Positions 7,784-15,528 of a stretch of DNA of 33,991 bases are shown in pieces; position 1 is the stretch's first letter, and the number at the start of each line of letters is the position of its first letter. The notes under the pieces are model-generated. The model did no database searches. It was given only the letters and a program-made list of their open reading frames with translations, and was not told where the DNA came from. Source of the stretch: Candidatus Zixiibacteriota bacterium (GTDB lineage: Bacteria; Zixibacteria; MSB-5A5; GN15; FEB-12); NCBI GenBank assembly GCA_020346225.1, contig CP070777.1, positions 193,423 through 227,413 of the forward strand, in the 5' to 3' direction. A program made the position numbers and the translations under genes.

Positions 7784-8839
7784 TCATGCGGAGAGGAGCC
7801 GGTCGTAAAGCGCCGTCATCATGTCGAGCGACTTCTGCCAGTCAAAGTTCTCTTTAACGAACCGGCGGCCGGCCAGCCCCAAAGCGAATCTCAAATCAAC
7901 GTCTTCGGCCAGCCGGTTGATCGCCTCCGCCAGGGGGTCGACTGCGCCGGCGGGTACCAGAAGGCCTGTCTTGCCGTCTTGCAGAACTTCGGGCACGCCA
8001 CCGACGTCGGAGGCAATCGCCGGTCTAGCACAGGCGGCTGTCTCGAGTACGGCGACGCCAAATGATTCGCTAAGTGACGGCATGACCATGAAATGGTGCC
8101 GCCCGATGAATGAGCTGATTTCGCTGTTGTCGATATATCCGACGAAGTTTACGTTCCGGCGAAGGCCGAGTTGATCGACCAGCCCCTTCAGCTGTCCTGT
8201 CATTTCGCCGCGGCCGGCCATGTTCAGCACTATATCCGGATGGCGTTTCTTTACAACGGCCAGCGCCTGAAGCAGAATGTCCGGGCCATAGACGGGACGA
8301 TGCGCTTTTATAAAACACATTTTGACGGGATGGGGCGGCGGCATTTCGTGCGCGGTGTCCGGCAGGGTGATTCCAAACGGGATGACCTCGATTTTGCCTT
8401 CGACTTTCGGCTGCAGCGCGGTGGTCATTTGCCGCAGCCAGCGGCTGGTCGCCGTCACACAGGTTGCTTTTCTGAGGACGCGCCTTACCAGAAAGCGGAA
8501 GAAGATCCGGCGCGGCAGGTCGGCGATATCGGAGCCCCATGCGGAGACTACCAGCGGTCGGCGGCCGGTCCTGACACCCCACAAACCCAGACCGCCGGCG
8601 TAATGGACGTGGACAATGTCCGGTTCGAATCCGGCGGCCTCGGCGGCGGCTTTGGACGCCAGTCTCAGGTACGACAGTTTCGAACCTCCGGGGAGGATTG
8701 TCGTCTTAATGCCGTCTATCGGCTCGCCCACGGGGGAAACCACTTTGACGTCGTAGCCGCGCTCGGTAAGTCCCCGGGCCCATCGCTCGACGTGGATGGA
8801 ACTGGCCCAGCCGAAGATCAGTACTTTTGTGCCGGCCAT
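7784..8839 (-). CDS. Glycosyltransferase family 4 protein
   Basis: A 351-residue GT-B fold retaining glycosyltransferase. The N-terminal Rossmann half begins KVLIFGWASSIHVERWARGL, with the glycine/histidine acceptor loop, and has HVHYAGG around residue 75. The C-terminal donor half shows NFVGYIDNSEISSFI and the GT4 E-x7-E signature within SLSESFGVAVLETAA. It transfers a sugar from a nucleotide donor to a glycan or lipid acceptor at the cytoplasmic face, probably for surface polysaccharide or lipopolysaccharide. The specific sugar is unknown. Starts at ATG 8839 with only a weak ribosome site. A possible own promoter lies at 8937-8966. No other polysaccharide gene is nearby. Confidence 0.9.
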   Translation of the reverse strand: MAGTKVLIFGWASSIHVERWARGLTERGYDVKVVSPVGEPIDGIKTTILPGGSKLSYLRLASKAAAEAAGFEPDIVHVHYAGGLGLWGVRTGRRPLVVSAWGSDIADLPRRIFFRFLVRRVLRKATCVTATSRWLRQMTTALQPKVEGKIEVIPFGITLPDTAHEMPPPHPVKMCFIKAHRPVYGPDILLQALAVVKKRHPDIVLNMAGRGEMTGQLKGLVDQLGLRRNVNFVGYIDNSEISSFIGRHHFMVMPSLSESFGVAVLETAACARPAIASDVGGVPEVLQDGKTGLLVPAGAVDPLAEAINRLAEDVDLRFALGLAGRRFVKENFDWQKSLDMMTALYDRLLSA

Positions 8840-8936
8840 GATGACTTGCTAAAGGTTCAGACCTTTCCCGGGAAAGTTACGGTGCGAGGCTCAACGGGAC
8901 GGACCTTTGTTGCCCGAAACACCCGGATTGACAAGC

Positions 8937-8966
8937 AATGTACGCACTTGTTCTCGGCAGTGTCAA
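8937..8966 (-). promoter_or_regulatory. candidate promoter of the glycosyltransferase gene
   Basis: On the minus strand, perfect TTGACA (complement of 8961-8966), 18-base spacer, TACATT (complement of 8937-8942). The leader to ATG 8839 would be about 90 bases. The -10 matches at only four of six positions. Confidence 0.4.
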
Positions 8967-9016
8967 GGGGCAATAGCCCGACAGGCACGGCGGCGGACGG
9001 GCTTACGCGCCCGGCT

Positions 9017-11365
9017 TCACTGGCAGTCGGCCGGCGGCGATCCACTGTTAAAGACGTAGTCGACGAGATATATCAGGTCCTGTACGTCGGTTTGCTCATC
9101 GCCATTCACGTCGGCTTCAGGCGGACAGGGGGACTCGGGGCCGCCGGAGAACAGCCACTCGGCGAACCAGATGATGTCGTTCACGTCGATTTGCTCCTCG
9201 GAATCGCCGTTGACGTTGCCCCGTATATCCTCGCAACAACCCCAGGTGACGAGGCCGGAATTCACCCACGGCTCGTAGCCGAGAAGGCTGCCGTGGAACA
9301 TGGGCAGGAAATCTTCGTACCCGTCGATGGCCACGAGGGTTGTCTGGCCCTCCTCGGCGGACGGGTCGATAGTGAAGTAGAGCCTGGCTATCAGACCGCT
9401 GCCGACCTCGACTTCAGGCTGTGATCCGTCCAAGGCCGTGCGCAGTCTGAGGGTGAACCGTTTGCTCCAGAAAACATCGTAATGCAGGTAATCCTGAATG
9501 GCGAAGTACTCGGTCCGGCATCCCGCCGTGGAAAAGGAATCGTATATAAGCGGCAGGTCGCCTCCGAACTCGACGGGCACCTTGAAGTAATCGACCGGGA
9601 AGTTATTGACGGCGGAGATTTTCATTTCAATGCTGCCGCCGGCAAAACCGCTCTCGTCGGTGCCGCTCAGGGTGTCGGCTATGACCTTGATCCAGTTGGC
9701 GTAGCCGCCCTGGTTCCAGCCTTCGTTCAAAAGGACATTGAGCGTGACGTTGAAAGGCCCCGGCTGTTCATAAACGTGCACCGGGTCTTTTGCGTCGGAA
9801 CTGTTGCCGTCACCGAATTCCCAGAGCCAGTCGCCGGCCTGGTAAGTGCTGTCGTAAAACTGCACCGGCAGCGGCGCATAGCCGACGCGCGGTTCGTCGG
9901 CATAAGGTCTCACCAGGTTGGCGCTGTTGGTGAAAGCCATGCTGTGCGTATCCCAGTTGGCCACCGTCAGGTCGTTAGCAGTAGAGTACTTGTAATACGC
10001 AACCACGCTGTCATTCGGTCTGGCCGCCAGTGATATCCACCCGGAAATAAGGTCATAGCAGTAGTCAGGATGCCCCAGTACGACGCCATCGACCAGCACC
10101 GAGTCAATCGAATACAAGGGATGATGGCGAAGATAGAAGAGCTTCCTGTGATCGTCGGCGTAGATGGTATCGGCAATTTCCCGACAATGGAATCCGTCAA
10201 TATCGACCCAGGCCAGTTCTTCTACGATGGTCACGGTGTCGGGCTGCCAGACCGGGTCGGTGGTAAAGGTGCTGCCGGTGTTTTCATAAATGAAAATCGG
10301 ATTGACCTCCCACTGTCCGGCCGCCAGGTCGTCGTCTCCGTCGTTGTCGTAATCACAGAGCGCCAGGGCCGAGCCGAAACCGGCCGTTGATGACTGCCAG
10401 CCCGGCAGAGTGTCGAGTATTCCCGTTCCGTCATTGAAGTAAGCGCGGAAGTAACCGCCGGGTGTGTGCTGAAAGTTGAAGGCCACGATGAGGTCGAGCC
10501 AGCCGTCGTTGTTGACGTCGCCGAAGATAAGGGTATTGGCTGACTGGCGCGGGCTGGCCTCCCAATCGGGCGACGTTTTGATCTGTCCGGCATTGTTGTA
10601 GTACAGGGCCGCACCCGTCACGTCATAGGCAAAAGCGAGATCGAGATCGCCGTCATTATCAACGTCGCCCCAGGTTACATCCATGGCGGCCGTGAGCGGT
10701 TTAGACATCCACGAGGGCAGGTCCTCCAGCATTCCATCGACGTTATAGTATATCCGGTCCGATTCATAATCGGGCACGTACTCGCTGCCGGTAGCGACCG
10801 CTAAATCGAGGTCGCCGTCATTGTCGGCGTCGCCCAGGGCGCAAGAAAAAGACCACAGGCCGTCGCCCGACAGCCAATCCGGGTCCCGGTTGGGGATTCC
10901 GTCCGGATTAAGATACATAGTCATCCGGCCGAGGTAGGCGTCGATGAAATTGGACACCGCGAAATCGGGATAGCCGTTATCATCGATGTCGCCCACGGCG
11001 CAATGGCCGCTTCGCTGACGGTCGGTCGAGGTCCACGATGCTTCGGGCGGAAGCGTTCCCTTGAATGTTAGATAGATGAAGTTGTTAACCCTGTAGATGT
11101 CGTTGCCGGCCGAGAAGAAAGCGTCAATGGAACCGTCGTTGTTGCAGTCTCTCCAGATCAAGCCGGTGGTGCAGTACAAGCCGCCTTCCGCCGAGGTCCA
11201 GAAGGGGTTTCTGTCGAGCGGTACTTCCATTCCGCTTTGAGTCGGCACCAGGGTGACTTTCTGCGTGCTGTCCCCTTTGGGCAAGTTATCGAGAAAGTGC
11301 TGAGCCGAGCCGGAAATGGGGGCCAGAATGAGGCCGCCTGCCAGAAGCAGATAAAGGTGCTTCAT
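9017..11365 (-). CDS. Secreted FG-GAP/VCBS-repeat protein with PKD and dockerin-like domains
   Basis: A 782-residue exported protein. Signal peptide MKHLYLLLAGGLILAPISGSA is followed by at least five FG-GAP repeats (about residues 65-390), each with a calcium-type loop such as DADNDGDLDLAV, DVDNDGDLDLAF and DYDNDGDDDLAA; these predict a seven-bladed propeller-like fold. A PKD-type domain follows (WLWEFGDGNSSDAKDPVHVYE, about 505-560). Next is a cohesin-like or beta-sandwich region (about 575-700). Last come two EF-hand-like dockerin repeats (GNVNGDSEEQIDVNDIIW and ADVNGDEQTDVQDLIYLVD). Dockerin-like pairs of this style are common in Zixibacteria-type secreted proteins and need not mean a cellulosome. 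The ribosome site GGGAGG precedes ATG 11365. Probably a surface adhesin or matrix protein; the ligand is unknown. Confidence 0.88.
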   Translation of the reverse strand: MKHLYLLLAGGLILAPISGSAQHFLDNLPKGDSTQKVTLVPTQSGMEVPLDRNPFWTSAEGGLYCTTGLIWRDCNNDGSIDAFFSAGNDIYRVNNFIYLTFKGTLPPEASWTSTDRQRSGHCAVGDIDDNGYPDFAVSNFIDAYLGRMTMYLNPDGIPNRDPDWLSGDGLWSFSCALGDADNDGDLDLAVATGSEYVPDYESDRIYYNVDGMLEDLPSWMSKPLTAAMDVTWGDVDNDGDLDLAFAYDVTGAALYYNNAGQIKTSPDWEASPRQSANTLIFGDVNNDGWLDLIVAFNFQHTPGGYFRAYFNDGTGILDTLPGWQSSTAGFGSALALCDYDNDGDDDLAAGQWEVNPIFIYENTGSTFTTDPVWQPDTVTIVEELAWVDIDGFHCREIADTIYADDHRKLFYLRHHPLYSIDSVLVDGVVLGHPDYCYDLISGWISLAARPNDSVVAYYKYSTANDLTVANWDTHSMAFTNSANLVRPYADEPRVGYAPLPVQFYDSTYQAGDWLWEFGDGNSSDAKDPVHVYEQPGPFNVTLNVLLNEGWNQGGYANWIKVIADTLSGTDESGFAGGSIEMKISAVNNFPVDYFKVPVEFGGDLPLIYDSFSTAGCRTEYFAIQDYLHYDVFWSKRFTLRLRTALDGSQPEVEVGSGLIARLYFTIDPSAEEGQTTLVAIDGYEDFLPMFHGSLLGYEPWVNSGLVTWGCCEDIRGNVNGDSEEQIDVNDIIWFAEWLFSGGPESPCPPEADVNGDEQTDVQDLIYLVDYVFNSGSPPADCQ

Positions 11366-11454
11366 AAATCCTCCCAGGTTTGCGGCAGGTGCAGGTTCTT
11401 CTTTATGTTCTTGGCCTATCGAGGTGAGGCGGCCGGGATCTTATACGGTCCGGT

Positions 11455-11907
11455 CTAATTCTCAGAAAGAATCTGATCGTCGTATTCTATCTCAAAACGC
11501 AGCTTGTGCTTTGCTTCTTCCTGGGCCAGGGCGAGAAAGAGGTCCTTCAGGGCGGCGTCATCGGTGGCCTGTGCCAGGTCATGATAGAGCTTGTAAGCGG
11601 CCTTCTCCGCTTTCATGGCGTAAATAAGGGCCTGCTGGTAGTCCAGATTGGATGACGGCTTAACGTCGGCGAGGTGTTCGCCTATTTTGAGATCGAAAAT
11701 CTTCTCTTTCGGCGCCAACGGCACGTCGCCGCGCTTCACATCCTCCAGCCTGGCTTTGTGCTGTTTCTCTTCGCCGGCGAACGATTCAAAGACTTTCTTC
11801 ATGTCCGGTCGGCTGAGAGTGGATGCCAGATCCCGGTAGAGTTCGAAGGCTTCCTGTTCCTTCTGTATAGCGTAATCAAGGATCTGGTCGGCGGAATCGA
11901 ACTTCAT
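11455..11907 (-). CDS. Rubrerythrin-type ferritin-like diiron protein (no rubredoxin domain)
   Basis: A 150-residue four-helix-bundle protein. Two ferritin-like half-repeats are visible: KEQEAFELYRDLA with EEKQH (first Glu...ExxH pair) and KAEKAAYKLYHDLA with EEAKH (second pair). These are the ligands of a diiron centre as in rubrerythrin and erythrin. The C-terminal rubredoxin CxxC pairs of classical rubrerythrin are absent, so electrons must come from another protein. The family reduces peroxide or senses oxygen in anaerobes. The frame is open upstream to 12078, but ATG 11907 with AGGAGG directly upstream and a good promoter (12003-12031) decide the start. It is divergent from the oxygen-sensitive hydrogenase operon, which suggests protection against oxidative stress. 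Confidence 0.9.
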   Translation of the reverse strand: MKFDSADQILDYAIQKEQEAFELYRDLASTLSRPDMKKVFESFAGEEKQHKARLEDVKRGDVPLAPKEKIFDLKIGEHLADVKPSSNLDYQQALIYAMKAEKAAYKLYHDLAQATDDAALKDLFLALAQEEAKHKLRFEIEYDDQILSEN

Positions 11908-12002
11908 GCAATCCTCCTGGTGCAAAGCGGCTATTTCCGTGTTTCGGTGTGTGGTCGGGCCCTGGCCGACCCCTGCGCTACCGGTCTTTCGGCTGCATTT
12001 TA

Positions 12003-12031
12003 AATATAACAAGCGGGGAGACATTTGACAA
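12003..12031 (-). promoter_or_regulatory. sigma70-like promoter of the rubrerythrin-type gene
   Basis: On the minus strand, TTGTCA (complement of 12026-12031), exactly 17-base spacer, TATATT (complement of 12003-12008); five of six matches in both boxes. Leader about 90 bases. Confidence 0.72.
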
Positions 12032-12115
12032 ACGAAATTTCCCGTGCCGGCGGCGTGATTGCCGGTTGCGGCGCTCATGTTCGGCCGCGGGCAAGGCGCC
12101 GGGGGAAATTTTTCC

Positions 12116-12144
12116 TTGTTCCCGGCAGCGGCCCTATTTATATT
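12116..12144 (+). promoter_or_regulatory. candidate promoter of the bifurcation operon
   Basis: TTGTTC (12116-12121), 17-base spacer, TATATT (12139-12144). The -10 is good and the -35 poor, so an activator may be needed. It would give a leader of roughly 240 bases before ATG 12391. Confidence 0.4.
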
Positions 12145-12390
12145 TCGCGCTGACCGGTTGACGTTTTCAGTTGTGCAGTTGTCTGTGCTCCGTTCAACCT
12201 ACCGTCGGTCCCGGAATCCGCTGCTTACAAGAGGCGATGTGTTGACCGCGATTCGAAAAACCGGTTGGGGTTTCTTCGGGTGTCGGCCGCCGACGGCGCG
12301 GGTGACGGCTGAAGCGATTGTGCCAGACCCGGAAACCGGGGGTTGCCGCCGACAGCGCACACGAATCAGATAACAGGGAGTAGATGGAAG

Positions 12391-12936
12391 ATGTCCGAGT
12401 GCCAGCACCGCTGGGAGATGGCCAATATTCAGTTCGGCTTTGTGGTTTTCGAGAAATGTTCACACTGCCACGGCCTGAGAACTTACTTTGCTCAGGATGA
12501 CACCTGGGACGAGTACCGCGAGGGCGATTGCCTGTGGAGTATCGTGGAGAACGCCCAGACCTTCCGGTTCGACCTGAAGTGCGTCAACTGCGGTCGGCTG
12601 GAGACGTTCGAGGAGCTGATGGGTCTTCTGTACTGCACCGGGTGTCTGCCGGACTGCGAGGTGGAAGTAATCCGGAAGCAGCAAATGGAGGAGCGCACTT
12701 TTGTGCTGGTGGCTTTCGGTTTTCTGCCGCAGGCTCGAACCCGGCCCATCGCGCAAAGCAAGCTGGACATCCTTACCGACTACTTCAACCAGCGCCGGGA
12801 CACTTCGCGGTCCCGGATCAAGATTATTTCCTTTAACCTGATTGAGGACCTCTCGCGGTGCCGGGGCGAGTTCATTCATGACGTTGGTATGCTGTCCGAG
12901 GAGCAGCCGCCGGCGGAGAGGAAACCGCTGTTTTGA
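12391..12936 (+). CDS. Cysteine-rich zinc-ribbon-like protein of unknown function
   Basis: A 181-residue soluble protein whose first half holds nine cysteines, including CSHC (23-26), CVNC (64-67) and CTGC (82-85), with further C4, C47 and C89. Two CxxC knuckles pair naturally as a zinc ribbon (or could hold an Fe-S cluster). The second half is helical and charged with a QMEERTFVLVAFGF strand and no motif I know. It is the first gene of the operon, 45 bases before the DRTGG gene. The frame extends upstream to 12343, but ATG 12391 fits the GGAG/GGAAG sites and the start of the Cys-rich domain. I do not recognise the family. Context suggests a regulator or assembly factor for the redox complex. 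Confidence 0.75.
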   Translation: MSECQHRWEMANIQFGFVVFEKCSHCHGLRTYFAQDDTWDEYREGDCLWSIVENAQTFRFDLKCVNCGRLETFEELMGLLYCTGCLPDCEVEVIRKQQMEERTFVLVAFGFLPQARTRPIAQSKLDILTDYFNQRRDTSRSRIKIISFNLIEDLSRCRGEFIHDVGMLSEEQPPAERKPLF

Positions 12937-12981
12937 CGTGAAGACCGTTTCGATTTCAGATAATCTGTCAGGAGAACTTTG

Positions 12982-13317
12982 ATGACGACGAAAGAAATAG
13001 TTGAAAAATTGGGACTGAAAGCTCTCAGCAAGTTCGAACACCGGGAAGTGGACGGCGTGTTCGTATCGGATATGCTCAGTGACGTCATGGCCGGGGCCAA
13101 ATCCGGTAACCTCTGGGTGACGGTGCAGACTCATAAGAGCATAGTACCTGCCGCCAATCTGGTCGATGTCGCCGCCGTGATAATCAGCAGCGGGAAGAAT
13201 GTCCCGCAGGACACCATCGACCTCGCCAATCAGCATAATATCGCAATACTTTCCAGCGACTTATCTTCCTTTGAGCTTGTCGGCAAGCTCTATGGCCTGG
13301 GGCTGGTTTCCAAGTGA
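12982..13317 (+). CDS. Stand-alone DRTGG-domain protein
   Basis: A 111-residue protein that is essentially one DRTGG-type domain. It opens with EIVEKLGLKALSKFEHREVDGVFVSDMLSDVMAGAK and continues with an alternating alpha/beta pattern ending in ILSSDLSSFELVGKLYGLGL. DRTGG domains occur beside CBS domains, in phosphotransacetylases and next to [FeFe] hydrogenase genes; the ligand is not established but is thought to be a small molecule. Start at ATG 12982 with AGGAGAA (12970-12976); the TTG three bases earlier is disregarded. It is a paralogue of the N-terminal half of the next gene (shared SDxLSDVxA pattern), pointing to tandem duplication. Probable sensory partner of the downstream HATPase protein. 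Confidence 0.82.
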   Translation: MTTKEIVEKLGLKALSKFEHREVDGVFVSDMLSDVMAGAKSGNLWVTVQTHKSIVPAANLVDVAAVIISSGKNVPQDTIDLANQHNIAILSSDLSSFELVGKLYGLGLVSK

Positions 13318-13362
13318 GCCGGCGGCGAGCCGCCAGCGGCCGGCGGGCAGTTTTTGTTAAGT

Positions 13363-14184
13363 ATGGGAAGTGTTAACAACGTAGTGAAGATAGAGACGAT
13401 AAAAGACGCGCTGGGTGCCAGTGTGCTGGAGGGAGGCGGAGATCTCGGTACGGAGGTGGAGCATATCTATGCCTCCGACCTGATGAGCGATGTTCTGGCT
13501 TTCGGTAAGCCGCATTCGCTGCTTTTGACCGGTCTGGCCACCCAGCAGGCGATCATCTCAGCCCACATGGCCGAATTCAAAGGCGTTGTGCTGATTCGGG
13601 GCAAGCGCCCGAAGGACGGAGCTGAGAAATTCGCGCGCGACAACAACTTGGTGCTCTTGTCTACGGAGCTCGACATGTACGACGCCTGTGTGCGGATTGC
13701 CGCAAAGGAAGGCAAGACGCAGGTCGGACCACTCGCTGACGCCGTGGCCGGAAAGAGCGATGAGCTTCTCCTGAGCCATCAGTTCACGATCGAGGGGAGT
13801 GATTTCAGCAAAGCGGGCATGGTGTCGACGGAAATCAAGTCCATTCTCAAGAAGATCGGTTTCGACCCGCAGATCGTGCGCCGGGTGGCCATCTCGACCT
13901 ACGAGGGCGAGATGAACGTGGTTATGCACGCCGTACGAGCCAACGTTTACCTGGCCGTGACGCCGAAGATCATCGAAGTTATCATTGACGACGTGGGCAA
14001 GGGGATCCCGGACGTGGAACAGGCCATGCAGGAGGGTTTCACCACCGCCACCGAGGAGATGCGGGCGATGGGTTTCGGTTCCGGGATGGGGCTGCCGAAC
14101 ATCAAGAAGAATTCCGATGAGCTCGAGGTGACCAGCGAGGTCGGCCGGGGGACGACGGTGCGGATGAAATTCTCGGCCGAGTGA
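13363..14184 (+). CDS. DRTGG domain fused to anti-sigma-type histidine-kinase-like ATPase (HATPase_c)
   Basis: A 273-residue fusion. Residues 1-115 are a DRTGG domain (IYASDLMSDVLAFG, VVLIRGKRP, VVLLSTELDMYDA). Residues 135-273 are an ATP-binding domain of the RsbW/serine-kinase type: N-box E181-x3-N185, G1 box DDVGKGIP (209-216), G2 box GSGMGLPNI (239-247) and the final GTTVRMKF. No phospho-acceptor His domain or membrane segment is present, so it is not a normal sensor kinase. Such proteins recur beside HydABC-type hydrogenases (for example the Thermotoga cluster), where they are thought to regulate. ATG 13363 has no good ribosome site; TTG 13354 is an alternative. It sits directly before the [FeFe]-like sensor candidate. 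Confidence 0.88.
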   Translation: MGSVNNVVKIETIKDALGASVLEGGGDLGTEVEHIYASDLMSDVLAFGKPHSLLLTGLATQQAIISAHMAEFKGVVLIRGKRPKDGAEKFARDNNLVLLSTELDMYDACVRIAAKEGKTQVGPLADAVAGKSDELLLSHQFTIEGSDFSKAGMVSTEIKSILKKIGFDPQIVRRVAISTYEGEMNVVMHAVRANVYLAVTPKIIEVIIDDVGKGIPDVEQAMQEGFTTATEEMRAMGFGSGMGLPNIKKNSDELEVTSEVGRGTTVRMKFSAE

Positions 14185-14214
14185 GGGCTGCGAGGTAAAA
14201 TCGAAAGGACTGAA

Positions 14215-15486
14215 TTGACACAGTTTTATCACGCCCACAGAGTGGACACCCAGAAGTGTCGGGGTCACATGACGTGCATGCGGCACTGTCCCACTCAGGC
14301 TATCCGGGTGCGGAACGGCAAGGCGGAGATAAACGAAGAACTTTGTGTCGATTGCGGACAGTGTATCTCGGTCTGTCCGGCCGGTGCGATCGAGCCTATC
14401 GCCGACCCGGTCAACGAGATTTCTCAATTCAAGTACAAGGTCGTGGTACCGTCGCCGGTGCTGTACTCGCAGTTCGAGTGGACCACCCATCCTTATATTA
14501 TCCACGCGGCCCTGAAGCAACTGGGGTTCGATGAGGTCATTGACCTGACGACGTCTTCGGCGGCGATGGCCCGCGCGCTGGCCAGGTATATAGAAGATTA
14601 TCGCGGCCGGTTGCCGTTGATAGCCTCGTTCTGCCCCTGCGTGGTACGTCTGATCCAGGTGAAGTATCCGGACCTGGCGGAACTGGTGGTGCCGCTCGAC
14701 GTGCCCCGCGAGGTCACGGCCCGCGAAATAAGGAAGAACCTTCCGGGCAAACTGGGGCTCAAGCCGGAGGAGATCGGCGTTTTCTACCTGGCCACCTGCC
14801 CGGCCAAGATAGTCTCCATCAAGCAGCCGGCCGAAAAGGCCCGGTCCCATTTTGACGGGGTGGTTTCGATCAAGGACGCCTATTCGGTGCTGCTGCCGCA
14901 CGTGGTGGACATCCGCGAAGAGTTTGAGGAGACCCAGTTGCCGGACAATTTCACTTTTCACCCGGGCTGGGTGACGACGGGGAGCATTACCCAGGCGGCC
15001 GAGATGGAAAACTGGCTGGCGGTGTCCGGCCTCGATCATGTCATGCAGATACTCGATGATATCGAGAATTCAAGGCTGCGTAATGTCGATTTCGTCGAGG
15101 CCCTGGCGCATATGCTGGGTTGTATTGGCGGGCCGTACAATGTCGAGAACCCCTACGTGGCCCGTTCGAACAGTATCAAGCAGCGCGGGCGGTACGAGAA
15201 GCTGGTCCAGCTGGATGACGATGATATACAGCGGAAGCTCAAGGAGGGTTACTACTTCCTGGAGCATCCCATAAAACCCCGGCCGACGGCGTACTTCGAC
15301 ACCGACCTGGCCACTTCGATCAAGAGGATGAAGGAGAAGGAGCGGGTTTACCGGAAGCTGAGGCAGACCGATTGCGGTTGCTGCGGGTCGCCTACCTGTA
15401 TGGCGTTTGCCGAGGACTTTGTTCGCGGCGACGTCAAGTTCACGGACTGCATTTTTCTTTCCGAGAAGAGCAGCGAAGAAGATTAG
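14215..15486 (+). CDS. [FeFe]-hydrogenase-like Fe-S protein with degenerate H-cluster site
   Basis: A 423-residue cytoplasmic Fe-S protein. Residues 10-60 form a two-cluster ferredoxin domain, in which the second Cys of the first motif is His18 (C15, H18, C21, C25; then C44, C47, C50, C54). Residues 75-325 resemble the [FeFe] hydrogenase large-subunit domain but the active site is altered. Motif 1 is SFCPC (C140 kept, the proton-transfer Cys is Phe139), motif 2 is ATCPAK (C195), and motif 3 is ALAHMLGCIGG (C303 kept, the other Cys is His299). The C-terminus (387-412) is a CGCCGSPTC...DC Fe-S domain. It is therefore unlikely to make H2 and fits the H-cluster-less, sensor-like relatives. TTG 14215 with AAAGGA is the start. 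Confidence 0.85.
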   Translation: MTQFYHAHRVDTQKCRGHMTCMRHCPTQAIRVRNGKAEINEELCVDCGQCISVCPAGAIEPIADPVNEISQFKYKVVVPSPVLYSQFEWTTHPYIIHAALKQLGFDEVIDLTTSSAAMARALARYIEDYRGRLPLIASFCPCVVRLIQVKYPDLAELVVPLDVPREVTAREIRKNLPGKLGLKPEEIGVFYLATCPAKIVSIKQPAEKARSHFDGVVSIKDAYSVLLPHVVDIREEFEETQLPDNFTFHPGWVTTGSITQAAEMENWLAVSGLDHVMQILDDIENSRLRNVDFVEALAHMLGCIGGPYNVENPYVARSNSIKQRGRYEKLVQLDDDDIQRKLKEGYYFLEHPIKPRPTAYFDTDLATSIKRMKEKERVYRKLRQTDCGCCGSPTCMAFAEDFVRGDVKFTDCIFLSEKSSEED

Positions 15487-15528
15487 CGTAAATTAGAACC
15501 ATTGCCAGAGTTCCAGGGAGAAGGTGGC

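Larger units (their letters stand above)
11908..12390. other. 483-bp divergent regulatory region between rubrerythrin and the bifurcation operon
   Basis: No credible gene is present: open frames here are short and lack ribosome sites. It contains the minus promoter at 12003-12031, a weaker plus candidate at 12116-12144, and then an untranslated stretch of about 240 bases before ATG 12391. Within that stretch a perfect GTCGGC-C-GCCGAC palindrome lies near 12280-12295. No known riboswitch was recognised. Confidence 0.5.

Noticed and set aside
8171-9424. 417-codon plus-strand frame crossing the glycosyltransferase start, an intergenic gap and the dockerin region
   Set aside because: It crosses gene borders in antisense and shows no protein-like motif.
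12343-12390. Upstream start for the Cys-rich protein
   Set aside because: The added residues are non-family-like and ATG 12391 has the ribosome sites; the exact start still has some uncertainty.
13558-15039. 493-codon minus-strand open frame across the HATPase and [FeFe]-like genes
   Set aside because: It spans two real genes in antisense, is His/Arg-rich low-quality sequence and has no family features.
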